From NCBI RefSeq assembly GCF_910592395.1, contig NC_088311.1:24398646-24462645 (forward strand): a DNA stretch of 64,000 nt, written 5' to 3'. This document shows, in pieces, positions 14,467 to 26,119 of the stretch. The notes below the pieces were generated by a model. The model ran no database searches and was not told the DNA's origin. It worked only from the letters and a program-made list of their open reading frames with translations. Within the stretch, counting starts at the first letter, position 1. The number at the start of each line of letters is the position of its first letter. The DNA is from Lineus longissimus (taxonomy: Eukaryota > Nemertea > Pilidiophora > Heteronemertea > Lineidae). A program made the translations under genes and the position numbers.

Positions 14467-14897
14467 TAGGTTGAGACTGAGGGAATGAGGTCTCGTCCGA
14501 GGAATAGACTGTGACCTCCTTCACACCTCAAAAATCTCCCTCTCTACCAGTGTTCACGAGGACAGATCAGAGGAATGAATGTGACCGACAGAGTGAATGT
14601 GAAGACGTCTGACAATTAGGTCGAGACTGACAGATTGAGGACACATCGGAGATATAAATTGTGACCTTGCTGTCCTTCACAGTCCTGTCCTCTCCCTCCT
14701 CCACAAACCCAGAGTATATGTCGATACGTCCGAGGAATAGGTTGTGACCGATGAAACTCTACCAACACTCACCAGGGCAAAGACTGCTGAAGAGGTAACT
14801 ATGCAAGACTTCAGCTTTGAATCATCCTAGTGAATCAGAATGATCTTGATTTGGAAACAAACTGATGAAAACACAAATGTACAACAAATATGCTTAT

Positions 14898-14903
14898 TTT
14901 ATT
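14898..14903 (-). terminator. Candidate poly(A) signal of the GLUT12-like gene
   Basis: The plus strand reads TTTATT, i.e. AATAAA on the transporter's strand, about 1.45 kb beyond its stop at 16351. The interval 14904-16350 has no other gene and fits a single long 3' UTR. Confidence 0.45.
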
Positions 14904-15717
14904 GCCTAATTAAGTAAATAGATTCTATCACGATCACAAAGATCACAGGCTTAGTGGAGGAATGCTGGGGCAGTATTCAGGCTGATAGAGATACACTGTC
15001 ACATTTATACATATTGGATAAGTCCTCGATGTGGAGCACATGTGAAGATATGTGGGAGCACATGTCAATTAAAGATATGTGAGGATATGTTGGAGCACAT
15101 GTCAGCATGTCTGCAAGGAGGCTGATATGGACACAGATCTTTCCATTTTGGACTAAACACAAGGTCTTTAAACAGCAACCAAAGAGAAGAATTTTAGCAT
15201 CTGAGAAAAACATTTTAAACGTTTGGCACTAGCAAAAGAGGCGAACAACTGAATATATACTTTGTCAACGTGCCGGTTGAGAGGGACATATACAATAGGC
15301 CTTTTTACACTTAATACATGTAGGTGATGAGTAACTCAACCAGCTCAAACTTATTGACACAACCAAGGTTATAGGCTCTATTCATTGTTAAATATTTCAA
15401 AATTGAACTTGAATTTGAAGATCTCCAATTATGTACATAAGAACTGAATATAAATTTTTAAAATTACACACTGACATACATATACTATAAATGCCAATTT
15501 TCAGTGTGTTTGCATGCAGAATAACTGCACTATGGCAAAGTTTATTTCTCATTAAATGAGCAACAAAAAGATACAATAAGCACCAACAGCATTGGCCTTT
15601 AACTCCAGATTGAATCGTTTGCTAATTGGAAGCTAACAGATGATGGTATAAACAGAACTATACAATAAGCCAACTGACACTGCTGACAATGGACAAAGGA
15701 TATCTCCTGAAGGGTTG

Positions 15718-15899
15718 ACCATAGGCACCATCATTCTGACTAGAACTTGGAATCCTAAACCAGTTAGACCTAGGGTAGGAGTCTGTTCTCTGGAAAATAA
15801 AACTGACTCCCACCCTTCAAATTGACATTCACTTCGTTTTGAAAGAGTTCTAATTGCTTTAGGATTTCAAGTTCTAGCCAAAATTATTGTGCCTATTGT
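15718..15899. mobile_element. MITE-like element with 42-bp imperfect terminal inverted repeats
   Basis: The arms 15718-15759 and 15858-15899 are inverted complements with roughly six mismatches, enclosing about 98 bp. It contains no coding capacity. A diverged copy of one arm ('cccataggcaccagcatttt...' type) occurs near 26450-26490 upstream of the same transporter gene, showing that it is dispersed. It lies in the predicted 3' UTR of the transporter and could fold into a long hairpin in the mRNA. Confidence 0.65.
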
Positions 15900-16350
15900 C
15901 TAGCCTTCATCGAGCATAACGCCACAGAAACAGGACTCTGAGGTCTTTAGGGCTGACTTGACCCATATCCATGAAACATTATTAGGTCTTTTACAATAAG
16001 AGTACATAAATATAAGAATACAGTCACTAAATAACAAGAAATAGTGATCCATTATTCTAGGTGAAAGACAGCAGTCTCCTTATACATGGAGAGTTTCTTG
16101 GAATTGGTTTAACACAATGAAATAATTGAAATCATTTGTTCATGTTAAATTGCCATCTGTCTTCCTTTACTGACACTATCACATGCATGCCACATATCAG
16201 GCCTTTGAATTCTGAGAGAACAGACTTACATGCGAACCCAAGATAGATTTTCAGTGTACATGTATTAAACTTTACCCAAGTAGACTTGAGTTTCAGAAAG
16301 GTCAGTTTCAGAAAGAAGAAAATCTGCCGTTTTGCTGTCATCTGATGAAA

Positions 16351-19300
16351 TCAAGCCATGTGGTTCTCGTCCACTTCCGACAGGTCCATGGTAAGAGATT
16401 CTCCGAAGCGTTCGTAACTTGTTGTCACACGGAGTTTGAGCGTCGACTTCCTCCTGAAGGTGGACTTGAAGTTCTTCTTTACTCGTTGGATGAATGAGCT
16501 GGAAGGTGAGAATTGGGGAATGATTGCAATAGAAAGGCAGTTAGAGACTCTGATTGGGTATTGATACAATATTTACAGTGCGGAGTGAAGAAACTATCCC
16601 AGTACTAATTGCAGTCATATTCTAAACTCATATTTCTGGCAATCTAAGTACAAGTACTTGACAATGTTGCCTTCTCAAAGAATTTTATGTGCAAACTCTA
16701 CTGATACAAATGTATAATTGAACCTAATCAAATGTCCAAAGCATTGCATACATGTATGTCTGGTACATGTTATTGAAGCAACTTTAATCAGCAAGCAATT
16801 CAGTAAAAAACGTATCACATAACTTCTCCATAGGCAAAGAAAGAGCCATCACCAGAGGATTTAAGAGGAAGGAATAATGTTGGATTTGATTTTTCAATTC
16901 TCAAAAATTTCTATCTAATTTCTGTGGATATATTCTCCCTATGTGCTGTGTAGAGAATGAGTTCCGAGCTGACCGCAAAGCAGAAAGGTAATGAGGTATC
17001 ATCCTTCACCATCAGATAACACATGAACATTGGCTATGATGATACGGTCGACAAGATCTGTGTTGATTTTCCAGCTTAAGAACAGGGTGACCCAAAGAAG
17101 TTTCCATAAGTTTATGATAGTAGGACATTTGTTGGACTACCCAGCACCCTGGCCCTGTATTGTGAGTATATTGAAGAAAAAGAGAAGGGTTTTATGGAGG
17201 TGAAAAGAGGAGTCAGCCATAGCTGCCAGCCAGTTTTATCAGATGGCACTTCTAAATAGGTCTAAAGCAGAGAGCTGAAACTTCAAACATTGGCTCCAGG
17301 TAGCTACACCCTTTACCCTATCACCCATACAAAGCCAGAAGGTTTCAATTCATAAAATCTTACCAAACAGAGATAAATATGCAGTTAAAGGGACTACCAT
17401 GTCAAGAGAGTTCATGACTATTATAGCAAGGGGCCGAAATGGTAAGCTTCCTGTTCAGGTGCTGTGGTTGGCTAATTGCTGCTACCACCTTGATCAGGTT
17501 CCTGTAATGCCAGGATTGTATACGCATTCAAAGAGCAACACTGTTCAGGTGCTGTGGTCGGCTAATTGCTGCTACCACCTTGATCAGGTTCCCTGTAATG
17601 CCAGGACTGTATACGCATTCAAAGAGCAACAGTGTTCAGGTGCTGTGGTCGGCTAATTGCTGCTACCACCTTGATCAGGTTCCCTGTAATGCCAGGACTG
17701 TATACGCATTCAAAAAGCAACACTGTTTAGGTGCTGTGATCGGCTAATTGCTGCTACCACCTTGATCTGGTTCCCTGTAATGCCAGGACTGTATACGCAT
17801 TCAAAGAGCAACAGTGTTCAGGTGCTGTGGTCGGCTAATTGCTGCTACCACCTTGATCAGGTTCCTGTAATGCCAGGATTGTATACGCATTCAAAGAGCA
17901 ACACTGTTCAGGTGCTGTGGTCGGCTAATTGCTGCTACCACCTTGATCAGGTTCCCTGTAATGCCAGGACTGTATACGCATTCAAAGAGCAACACTGTTC
18001 AGGTGCTGTGGTCGGCTAATTGCTGCTACCACCTTGATCAGGTTCCCTGTAATGCCAGGACTGTATACGCATTCAAAGAGCAACACTGTTCAGGTGCTGT
18101 GGTCGGCTAATTGCTGCTACCACCTTGATCAGGTTCCCTGTAATGCCAGGACTGTATACGCATTCAAAGAGCAACAGTGTTCAGGTGGTAGCTACTTTAA
18201 TAACACTGGTTGACAGGTTGTCCCTTTAACAACACTTGAGTCGATGAATAAAAAACCTGTGGGTGAAAGTTACTGGGTTAGTGTGGTTTATAGACATCCT
18301 TCAACGCTGCAGTCAATTAGAGTTGCGAAGCCCATTTGGTACCAAAGTTACTGTCCTAAATAGAGAGGGTGTCCTGGTAACACAGGTGACCGCTCGGGGA
18401 GGTTCAATTCCAACTTTGTTTCCTCCCAAGCTTCAGAATGCTCTGCCGTAACGCTATCAGAAACTTCGAGACTTCTACTCACCCCTGGCTAAGATCAGAT
18501 GATATTTGTTCAAGACTACGATTTTTCGTCTCCGGTACGAATGAGAATATGAAGACGACTGCAATTGCACAGATTCCACTGTAGAGAATGAACGTCCATG
18601 ATACACCCATCACATCTGAATGCGGAGAATGAGAAATTACAAATTGGCACACTTCAACCTGTTTCTGAAGGGCTGCTGCATCTTTGGCAGAAGAAAATAA
18701 AACTTTTGCCAGTTTTGTGACTTTTTATTATGTAAAAATGGAATTTTTATGAAAGCAACTTTAAGACAGCAAAGAGGAAATTTCAAGAGAACATTGTTTC
18801 CAAGTGCAGTTTGTGAGTAAATATAATAACTTACCCATGAGATCAAGGAATGTAAAGGAGACAAGGAGATTTGTCGCCCAATTTAGCACCGTTGCCATGG
18901 AGATTGCTCGACCTCTGATGGAGGCTGGGAAGATCTCGCTCAACAAAAGCCACACAACTGAAAAAAAAGAACATGACTAACATGAACTTCAAGGGTTAAT
19001 AACTCCAGATTCTTTTCTCGCGCAGTAGTGAAATTTTGTCCAACTGTTGATCAGGTGTTTCTGTGCTCATTCTTAAAATCTAGCGCAGAAAGCTTTGTTA
19101 GTCTTTATTTGACAGCTAATTGAAGAAAACTTGTCAAAAACTGCAATGTCCAAAATGGTCACCGATATGTTGCAGACAGGTGTCCTAGGTGTTGTATTAT
19201 TGTTGTTTTAAACTTTCTGAGACCATGAGATGATGACTCCTTTGTGACTTTAATGCAGCAACACCCTATAATGTCAAGATGAACAAGGTGTTGATGTGTA

Positions 19301-22300
19301 ACATAAAATGTTCTAAATTCATGACCGTCTGATTCATACCTGGTCCAAAACTAAAGGCATAAGCACTGACAAACACCATCAGGGCACCGAAGGAGATCCA
19401 CTTGCTGATCAAAGGCGCGTCATCTAAACCTGACGAAGTTGTATTTGGAGACATGGTCGTATTAAAACTTGCCTCCGTTGTCTTAACAGAACTGTTACTC
19501 CAAGGTGTCGATGAGCTTTCATTTGAGTAAAAGTCAAACAAATTGGGATTTGGATCTAGGTCTCGTTTTTGAACATTTGGCAGAATGTTGGCATGAGTGA
19601 GAGAACTGAACTGAACTGATTTCTTGTTGTTGTCGGTACAATATACACCAACAGGTGGCGCTGTGTTCATGGCCATGATGACAACGCCTAGTATTAGTAT
19701 TGATACACCCATCATCGATGCTCCCACGATGAGGAAGCGACGTCTGCCTGCGCGGTCGACGCAGAGAAGGGCAAGAACGGTGGAAAGAACCTGAAAAAGA
19801 AGGAACAAGACATAAAATACTACATACTGTAGCCACTTTTATATACCCGGTAGCACTTTACTCTAACCAGGTTATATCTCAAAGCACTTTACCCTTTTTT
19901 AAAAGCTTGATCAGCAAAGGAATATTGATACCTATGAAATGAATCAATGAAAAAATCATTGAATACGCTTATGCGAACAGACGTGCTTAAAGGTGCAACT
20001 GACCACAAAAACATATTAAAGAGGCAAACACTGCAATTGAAACTGGCCTCACCTTGATGAAGCCCAGGCCGACGGTCACTAATGTGGCAGCTGAATCACT
20101 CTTGAATCCTACTGATTGGAAGATGGTCGGTGCGAAGTATAAAACATTGGGTTGACCGGTCACCTGTAATTTAGAAAATAATCGAATGGCAGATCATATT
20201 ACATATCTTTAGGTAAACACCATTAGAAGGCTGACTAGTCGACATCTTGGACATGGACACATTCCCTGTGATCTTGGGCAGGTTACTTTTCTTGAATCGT
20301 CATTTCCTTTGAATGATGGGTGAAAGAGATTCCTAGTACCTTGTGTCTCACCCAGAGCCACATTTTGAACGCTATCCAAGTGAAACATCGCCTCCTCCTC
20401 CCTAACCAAAGATGGATTCTCTTCCCCAATAATCCCAATTGGAGCCTACCCGTAGGGGCCTGCATCAAATTTTCATAAGAGCAAATGGTCGTACAATGAT
20501 TGTCTTACTTCCTTGACAAAGACCACAATGGTTGAACCTGGTCAGAGTTGATCAGTGCCAATAGAATTGTGCAGTGAATGGTGAATGATAAATGTGTTGG
20601 TCTGACCATTGGAGTAGGAGTCGCATTATAACACTGCCTTACCTGCTGTAGGAAGACACATCCTGCACCAATGAACATACGTCCTCTCATGTTCTCAACA
20701 GAACTGAATAAATCACAGAATTTATGATCCTGAAAAGAAACAAGAGAATATTTGTCAACTCAAAACTGCAGCGATATGCTCTACTGTAACTGCAGAATTT
20801 TCGCAGCGTTGCAAAAATTACGGAAATTTATTTTTTGGCAGATTGTGAAATTTCCTTTAGTTTTTCCAGCAAGCCTTTCTTAATAGAGGTTTGTAAAGCT
20901 GGTATCATCATCATAATTGGCTTAGCACTGTGACTGATGTTATACCCAGTGCTCAAGTATAGAATGAGGAGTTTGAGGGAAATACCGTCTGGGTGTAGTC
21001 AATAACGTACCGTCTCAATCTGAATGGCTATTTTGATATTATGCAGCTCAGATTCAACGTGTGGCGTCCCTCGTAACAACTTGAGTACCTTCTCTGCCTC
21101 CTCCTCCTTTTTCTTGATCATGAGAAAGCGTGGACTCGGCGGAAGGAAGAACATGCCCACACCCTGAACCACTGCTGGCAACATTGAAATGCCAAACATA
21201 TACCGCCTGGAAAATAGAAAATAATCAGTGATGATGATCCACATACAAACATTATTTTTGCGAGTCTAACGTTTTTTCGATTTCACAATCTTTAGGGCAT
21301 GAAAATGCTCAAATTAGTTGGTTTTATTTTTGGACAGTGCATCCATTTGCAACAATAAATGGCAGAAAAATCTGAAAAGAATGTTTTTGCAAATATACAG
21401 GGCTGACAATAGAAATGGGTTAACAGTATTCAGCTACTGCCATTATTAAAGCGTTTGATATCCTGGGGCAAATCATAGGTCATTTTGATCGTAAAACCCT
21501 ATATTGTAGAGTTACATAACTTTGCATGGGGAATATTTGGCCAATTTTTTATGCATACTCACCAACCATTTTCCATTGTAATGAACAGAAAATTGACTAG
21601 ATATGCTAGGAGCAGGCCTACTGTGATCCCAAGCTCATTTAGGCTGACCAGAAGACCTCGCCGTCTCTGAAAGCACAACAAAAAACCTCTTCTCTTTTTA
21701 AAGCTATACCCAACATTATTCTGGATGAATCAGACACAGGTCATAAACTCAGACATCTGGAATACTCTACACCTGTAAATAGTTGCTATCTCTTTTACAG
21801 ACATTCTATAGGTTCATTATTGCTCATTCCTTTCTTAATAACTTGCCAGTAATTTGTAGGGAGTAACACATTTGAGTTAAACACCTCCCTTCTTTCAGTA
21901 GCAAATATCTCAACTGCAAATATTGAAATTGCTTACCGCTGGAGCAATCTCTGATATGTAGATACATTCCCCTATGGCTGAGAGGGAAACAGCAAAACCA
22001 ACAACAAGCCTGCCAAAAACCTGCAAAAAGTAACAGTTATTTTTTGGTGAAATGGACTCGCCATGGTCATGCTTTTGTCTTTGATGTTGAGACCTGTGAA
22101 AGTAGGTCAAAACAATCCAGATGAAATGTGATGTCCCCTACACCAGGGAGAACTACCAAATATTTTATCCATCAGCATGTATGAATATACGGTACACATG
22201 AGTAACAACACCACATTAACACCTGCTACTCTCCCTTTATTAGACAGACATAATCACTCACCAAAACATAATAAGTAGGAGCGGCTGCGAGGATTATGGC

Positions 22301-24948
22301 ACCAATAACAAACATGCCCGAGTTGAACACCAAAGCCAGACGTCGGCCCCATTTGTCAATAATGAAACCTGAAACAGGAGACAGAAATAAAAAACCTCAA
22401 TAGAGCTTTGCCGGTAGAAGCTCATGGAACTGCAAAAACTGCAGATACGGCATCAATTCGAGACACTCCCCCTATGGTGGGCACAGATGTTTTATGGTCA
22501 CATAACTAACTGGTAAGTGGGATAAACCTTACAGACACAGACCTACCTCCACATAACGAGCCTATCACAGCACCAAATAACATGGACCCTACAACCATGG
22601 ACTGCTCGAGACATGACAGGTGAAATCTGGGCGTTAGTTGTAAGAGTGCCCCAGATATTATGCCTGAAAAGAGGTTTGCGGGTTAGAGTGTACCAGATAT
22701 TTTGCCTGAAAGAAATTTGCATGTTAGAGTGCAATAGAAATTGTATATGAGAGGAGTTTCGGTGTTAGAGTGCATCGGATATTATACATTAAAAGGTCCG
22801 ACATTAAACAAAACCAAACGACTTAGACCTGAAATGTTGTTAATCCACTGATATCTCAACCTCAACCTTCATTTTAGAAAGCCTGCCAAAATGATATAAG
22901 AACAATATATCTCTCATAAATGGACTTCAGACATAGGATCAAACAATAGGTATACATGTACTTATAAAACAATGACAAGTTTTACAATGAATGCACAAAA
23001 CCATACCTATGTCATATCCGAACAGAATACCACCAGCCGCAGCCATCACAGATGCGCCCACCACATACTTTGTCGTCTTTTGCTGTTCTGGCCATGGCCG
23101 CGGCAACGTCTCTAAACTATCGGGACTTTTCTGGTCAAGTTCGATAGTGGCTCGCCCGCCTTCATTAGCATTTTCAGAGTAGATGGCAGGTCGCTGCTCA
23201 TTATTCAGTAGCTCAGCTGGAACAAGAAAGCAGCCAAATTACACTTAAATATTTAATTTTAAAATCAATCAGCGTGGCAAGTTTGTCTTGTAAATGTGTG
23301 CCTGGACTTATATTTGGAACATTGTGGGTTAGATAGCAGACACTGGCTATTGATCTTGGGCAAGCCACTTTACCTGTTCTTTGCATGAGACATATAACCA
23401 AGAGTTGTAGTACCTAGTGTCTATGTCAGGGCAAGCCAAAGCCACCCATGTGGACAGTTGCAGAGGACAACTCCTCCCAGTCCGATAACAGAGTCACCAT
23501 ACCAAAACCAAACTGGTACCCAACGGTAGTGGCAGGCAAGAATAATCCTTCACTTACTAGTCTCCGACATGATCTCCAAATCATTAAATTCTCCTGGCAT
23601 GTTGACAAAACAGCAGATGGGTCATTCGCAATCCACAGTCAGAAATTGAAAACGTGAAATCAACAATAGGTCAGTCTCAGACATACATCAGTAGTAAAAA
23701 ATTTAAGTTAGAGGTCGAGATCAAGAAGCTAAGCTTATCCCACAGCGTCCTCCTTCAAAAGACAGAATGTGCATCCTACACCATCCCATTAGAGAGATGA
23801 TGATGAATTGACCTCGACAGGTCAGGACAAACAACCCAAGCAGTGGTCAATGATAGATCCTCACTGACCAGCACACACTTAACTGAACAAATGAAGACAT
23901 GCGTAACAACAATAACAAAGTTTACAATCCTCTTGGTAGCACGCTTCAAAAGCACCCGACTCAAGAACAAGAAATTCACTCCTGGTGCCGTGGCCACTGT
24001 ACTGAAATAGCCAAGGGCTTAACCTGCCTATGTTAAGCATAGAAGTGAAAATCAATAAGCGATGGCCTATATTTAATGGAATGAACATATCCCCCATATG
24101 ACTTATTGTGATCACAAACCCTAATCAATAACTGGAACGATAACAATGTGACTTCTCCTTCAGGACATCTGGGTTGTTACTGTCAACAGGATAAATAAAT
24201 GCATTGCTTTTGACCTTGGGAGGTCATTTTTAAAACTTCTAGTTACCACTTCCTTCGAATAAGATGTACACTAAAGATTTCTTATGGCGCCGATGTAACA
24301 AACATCATCTGTAGTAAAAAGAGAAGAAAGCGACGATGGTGCATTTGAGCAGCCATTTTGGGCACCAATTCGTGGCCATGACCATGCTGATGTCGACACC
24401 CACATGATTGACCTTGTGTTCATTGACCTGTCCCAATTCAGGCCTATAGAGTAGAACCTCTCTATTAAGGACACCCTCGGGACAGACAAGTGCTGTCCGT
24501 AAAAGAGAGGTGTCCTGATTAGAGAGGTCAAATTGAATGGAAACAAACCAATTTGGGACCAAACCTACATGTAGTGTCCTTAATAGAGAGGTGTCCGCTA
24601 AGGAAGGTTCTACTATTCAAATAGGTTTTGGAATAAGCATACCGATACCATTACGGTTTATACCTTCATCAGTTATAGAATTCCTCGGAAGAGCAGTAAG
24701 AAAATATTTGAACCACTCACTCCCAAGATTTGAATCTGTCATACTTCTGCAAATCTGTTTAGGAATTTTTCAAGAGTCACGAGAATTTGTTATCAACATG
24801 TCTGCATATGCATCCGCCTGCATGGGTGAAGGCAGAACCAGAATTCAGTAGATGATTACGATTCCAAAGCATACCAGCTGCACTATTCATATTTGAACAG
24901 ATTGTAAATAATGCTGTTGTGTGTATTTTAATAAATGAAGTAGGCCTA

Positions 24949-24990
<42 letters not shown>

Positions 24991-26119
24991 TATGTCCCGC
25001 AGCTGTTAGACCATTGGGGCGACGCTGCATGCATGACTACTTGGCACCATAGGGATCGCTCCTCTGCAAGGCGGATCAGGTCCTCTGTTCTACGTCCTGT
25101 CCAATCTTTTATGTCATCCATCCAGATCCTCTTTTGGCGCCCTTGCTTTCGCTTTCCCTCAACTGTGCCCTGCAAGATCGTATTTGCCAGGGTTCCCTTG
25201 GCTCTGGTCACATGGCCAAACCATCTCAGTTTCCTCTTCTTGACAACTGTCAACAGGCTGTCGTGACGTCCAATGTGCTGGGTGACCAGCCCTCTGACTT
25301 GGATGTTGGTGGTGTGTGACGTGTAGTGGATGTCTAGTAGGCCTACGCCATTCATAAAAAAATTGCAATTTGCCATTGAAATAAAAATTTTCAAAATGTG
25401 TAAATACAATTTCAGCATTGCTGCCATGCAGACAGACAGATATACAAATACTTTGAAAACCACGTTTCAGCGAATTCATATGCACAATAACTCAACAACA
25501 CTATGGCATTTATATGTATGACAAGTCGTTTTATAACTATTGCAGGGCTGCAAGTCATACTGTCAGCAAACAGATGACAAGCGTGATGAGCCTTTCTTAA
25601 TTTATTCATTAGTGAAATTCCTTTACCCAAGCTGGTCTCTACATGCATCATGATCCATATGTCATGATGTATATATCAGACACTCTAGGGTATCCCAACT
25701 ATTCAAAGCAAATTCCTCTTCGCATTATAAACTCCTTAATTGCTCAAGTTTTATAACTGTGGTTGTGGTCCAGAGGGGACATATGGTGACATCTGATAGA
25801 CATCAACTTAAATATGTAGAGACACCATTTCAGATGTCTAAATTCAAATATCTCCAGTTGCTTGTGAAAAGGGCATAACAAAATGGCCAAGAAAAAGTAT
25901 TTTTTGCAAACAGTCCATTTACACAAGTATCAGGGTTATCAAGAGCAACTAAATGACGTTGTGATGCCATTCCTCGCCTCCGCACAGCGCATTACAAATG
26001 CATCGATCTGCACAAAGACGACTCACTAGAGATTAAAAATATCAAATGATGAAATACCCACCAGAATCGGAGAAATATATTTCAATGTCTGTTTCATCCT
26101 CTTCTGATGCCGATGACAT
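16351..26119 (-). CDS. SLC2A12: GLUT12-like class III facilitative sugar transporter (SLC2A family)
   Basis: Twelve-helix major facilitator importing hexoses. The 13 coding exons on the minus strand are 26062-26119, 23007-23216, 22547-22663, 22262-22368, 21937-22020, 21563-21666, 21011-21206, 20643-20729, 20053-20163, 19340-19790, 18835-18957, 18483-18615 and 16351-16498; together 1929 nt, 642 aa, all phases closing. Family motifs: [10 protein letters not shown] before helix 1's end, DKWGRR (~134), EIAPA-RRRG (~190), PPSPR (249-253), [12 protein letters not shown] (320-331), [12 protein letters not shown] (~515) and PETK (577-580). The long loop between helices 9 and 10, with several N-x-S/T sites (exon 10), is the class III hallmark, and GIISGALLQ plus QPNVLYF point to GLUT12. 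An acidic dileucine DSAELL (18-23), formed across the exon 1/2 junction, suggests endosomal sorting. The start ATG at 26119 has a good context (GGGGCCATGT). GLUT10 is the main alternative. Confidence 0.93.
17453..18185. repeat. 90/91-bp tandem array, eight full copies plus a partial
   Basis: Units start at 17453, 17543, 17634, 17725, 17816, 17906, 17997, 18088 and 18179 (spacing 90 or 91). The difference is one C in GTTCCTG/GTTCCCTG. Units 1 and 5 share both the 90-bp length and the 'ggattg' variant, 363 bp apart, which suggests a block of four units was duplicated. The array sits in the last intron (16499-18482) of the transporter gene. It has no spacers of differing sequence, so it is a minisatellite and not a CRISPR. 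Confidence 0.9.
18331..18412. mobile_element. Diverged relic of the 24.45-kb MITE family
   Basis: The stretch containing 'gtcctaaatagagagggtgt' matches the right half of the element at 24450-24614 in the same order, including the upstream 'ccatttggtacca' block. It lies in the last intron of the transporter, just below exon 12. Identity is partial, so this is an old, incomplete copy. Confidence 0.5.
22630..22800 (-). repeat. Degenerate tandem duplication of the exon 3 splice-acceptor region
   Basis: About four imperfect 40-50-bp units around 'gttagagtgyaccagatattatgcctgaaa' begin inside exon 3 of the transporter and continue into its upstream intron. On the coding strand each of the first two units holds a pyrimidine tract, CAG and the first bases of the exon. 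The copy nearest the exon is the one used (boundary 22663); a second CAG lies at boundary 22705, exactly 42 nt upstream. Confidence 0.6.
24450..24614. mobile_element. pogo/Tc1-like MITE, about 165 bp
   Basis: The ends are AGTAGAACCT... and ...AGGTTCTACT as inverted complements, with subterminal 'ctctctattaaggacac' blocks in inverted orientation. AGTAGAACCTCT-type ends are typical of pogo-group DNA transposons. There is no open frame. It lies in intron 1 of the transporter gene (23217-26061). Diverged relatives occur at about 18331-18412 and 59740-59878. Confidence 0.7.
24950..25335 (-). mobile_element. 5'-truncated non-LTR retrotransposon (LINE) with (ATG)n tail and 11-bp target duplication
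   Basis: The minus strand encodes the C-terminal end of a LINE reverse-transcriptase polyprotein: [35 protein letters not shown] and DDIKDWTG, the usual tail following the RT domain. The frame stops at 24990 and runs straight into a trinucleotide tail, 14 CAT units on the plus strand (24949-24990). The whole piece is flanked by perfect copies of AGTAGGCCTAC at 24939-24949 and 25336-25346, the target-site duplication. This dead fragment marks one insertion event in intron 1 of the transporter gene. The clade (I/Nimb, CR1 or other) cannot be fixed from the tail alone. Confidence 0.85.

Noticed and set aside
13716-14474. 252-codon open frame as a real repeat protein
   Set aside because: It is explained by a 111-bp minisatellite whose unit is a multiple of 3; no start context, signal, splice sites or homology. 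Kept only as a low-interest finding.
17453-18185. CRISPR-like array
   Set aside because: Repeats are contiguous with no unique spacers and lie in an animal intron; it is a minisatellite.
24990-25463. Host gene encoding a 157-aa protein
   Set aside because: The frame is the C-terminal tail of a LINE flanked by a target duplication; residues beyond 25346 are intron read-through.
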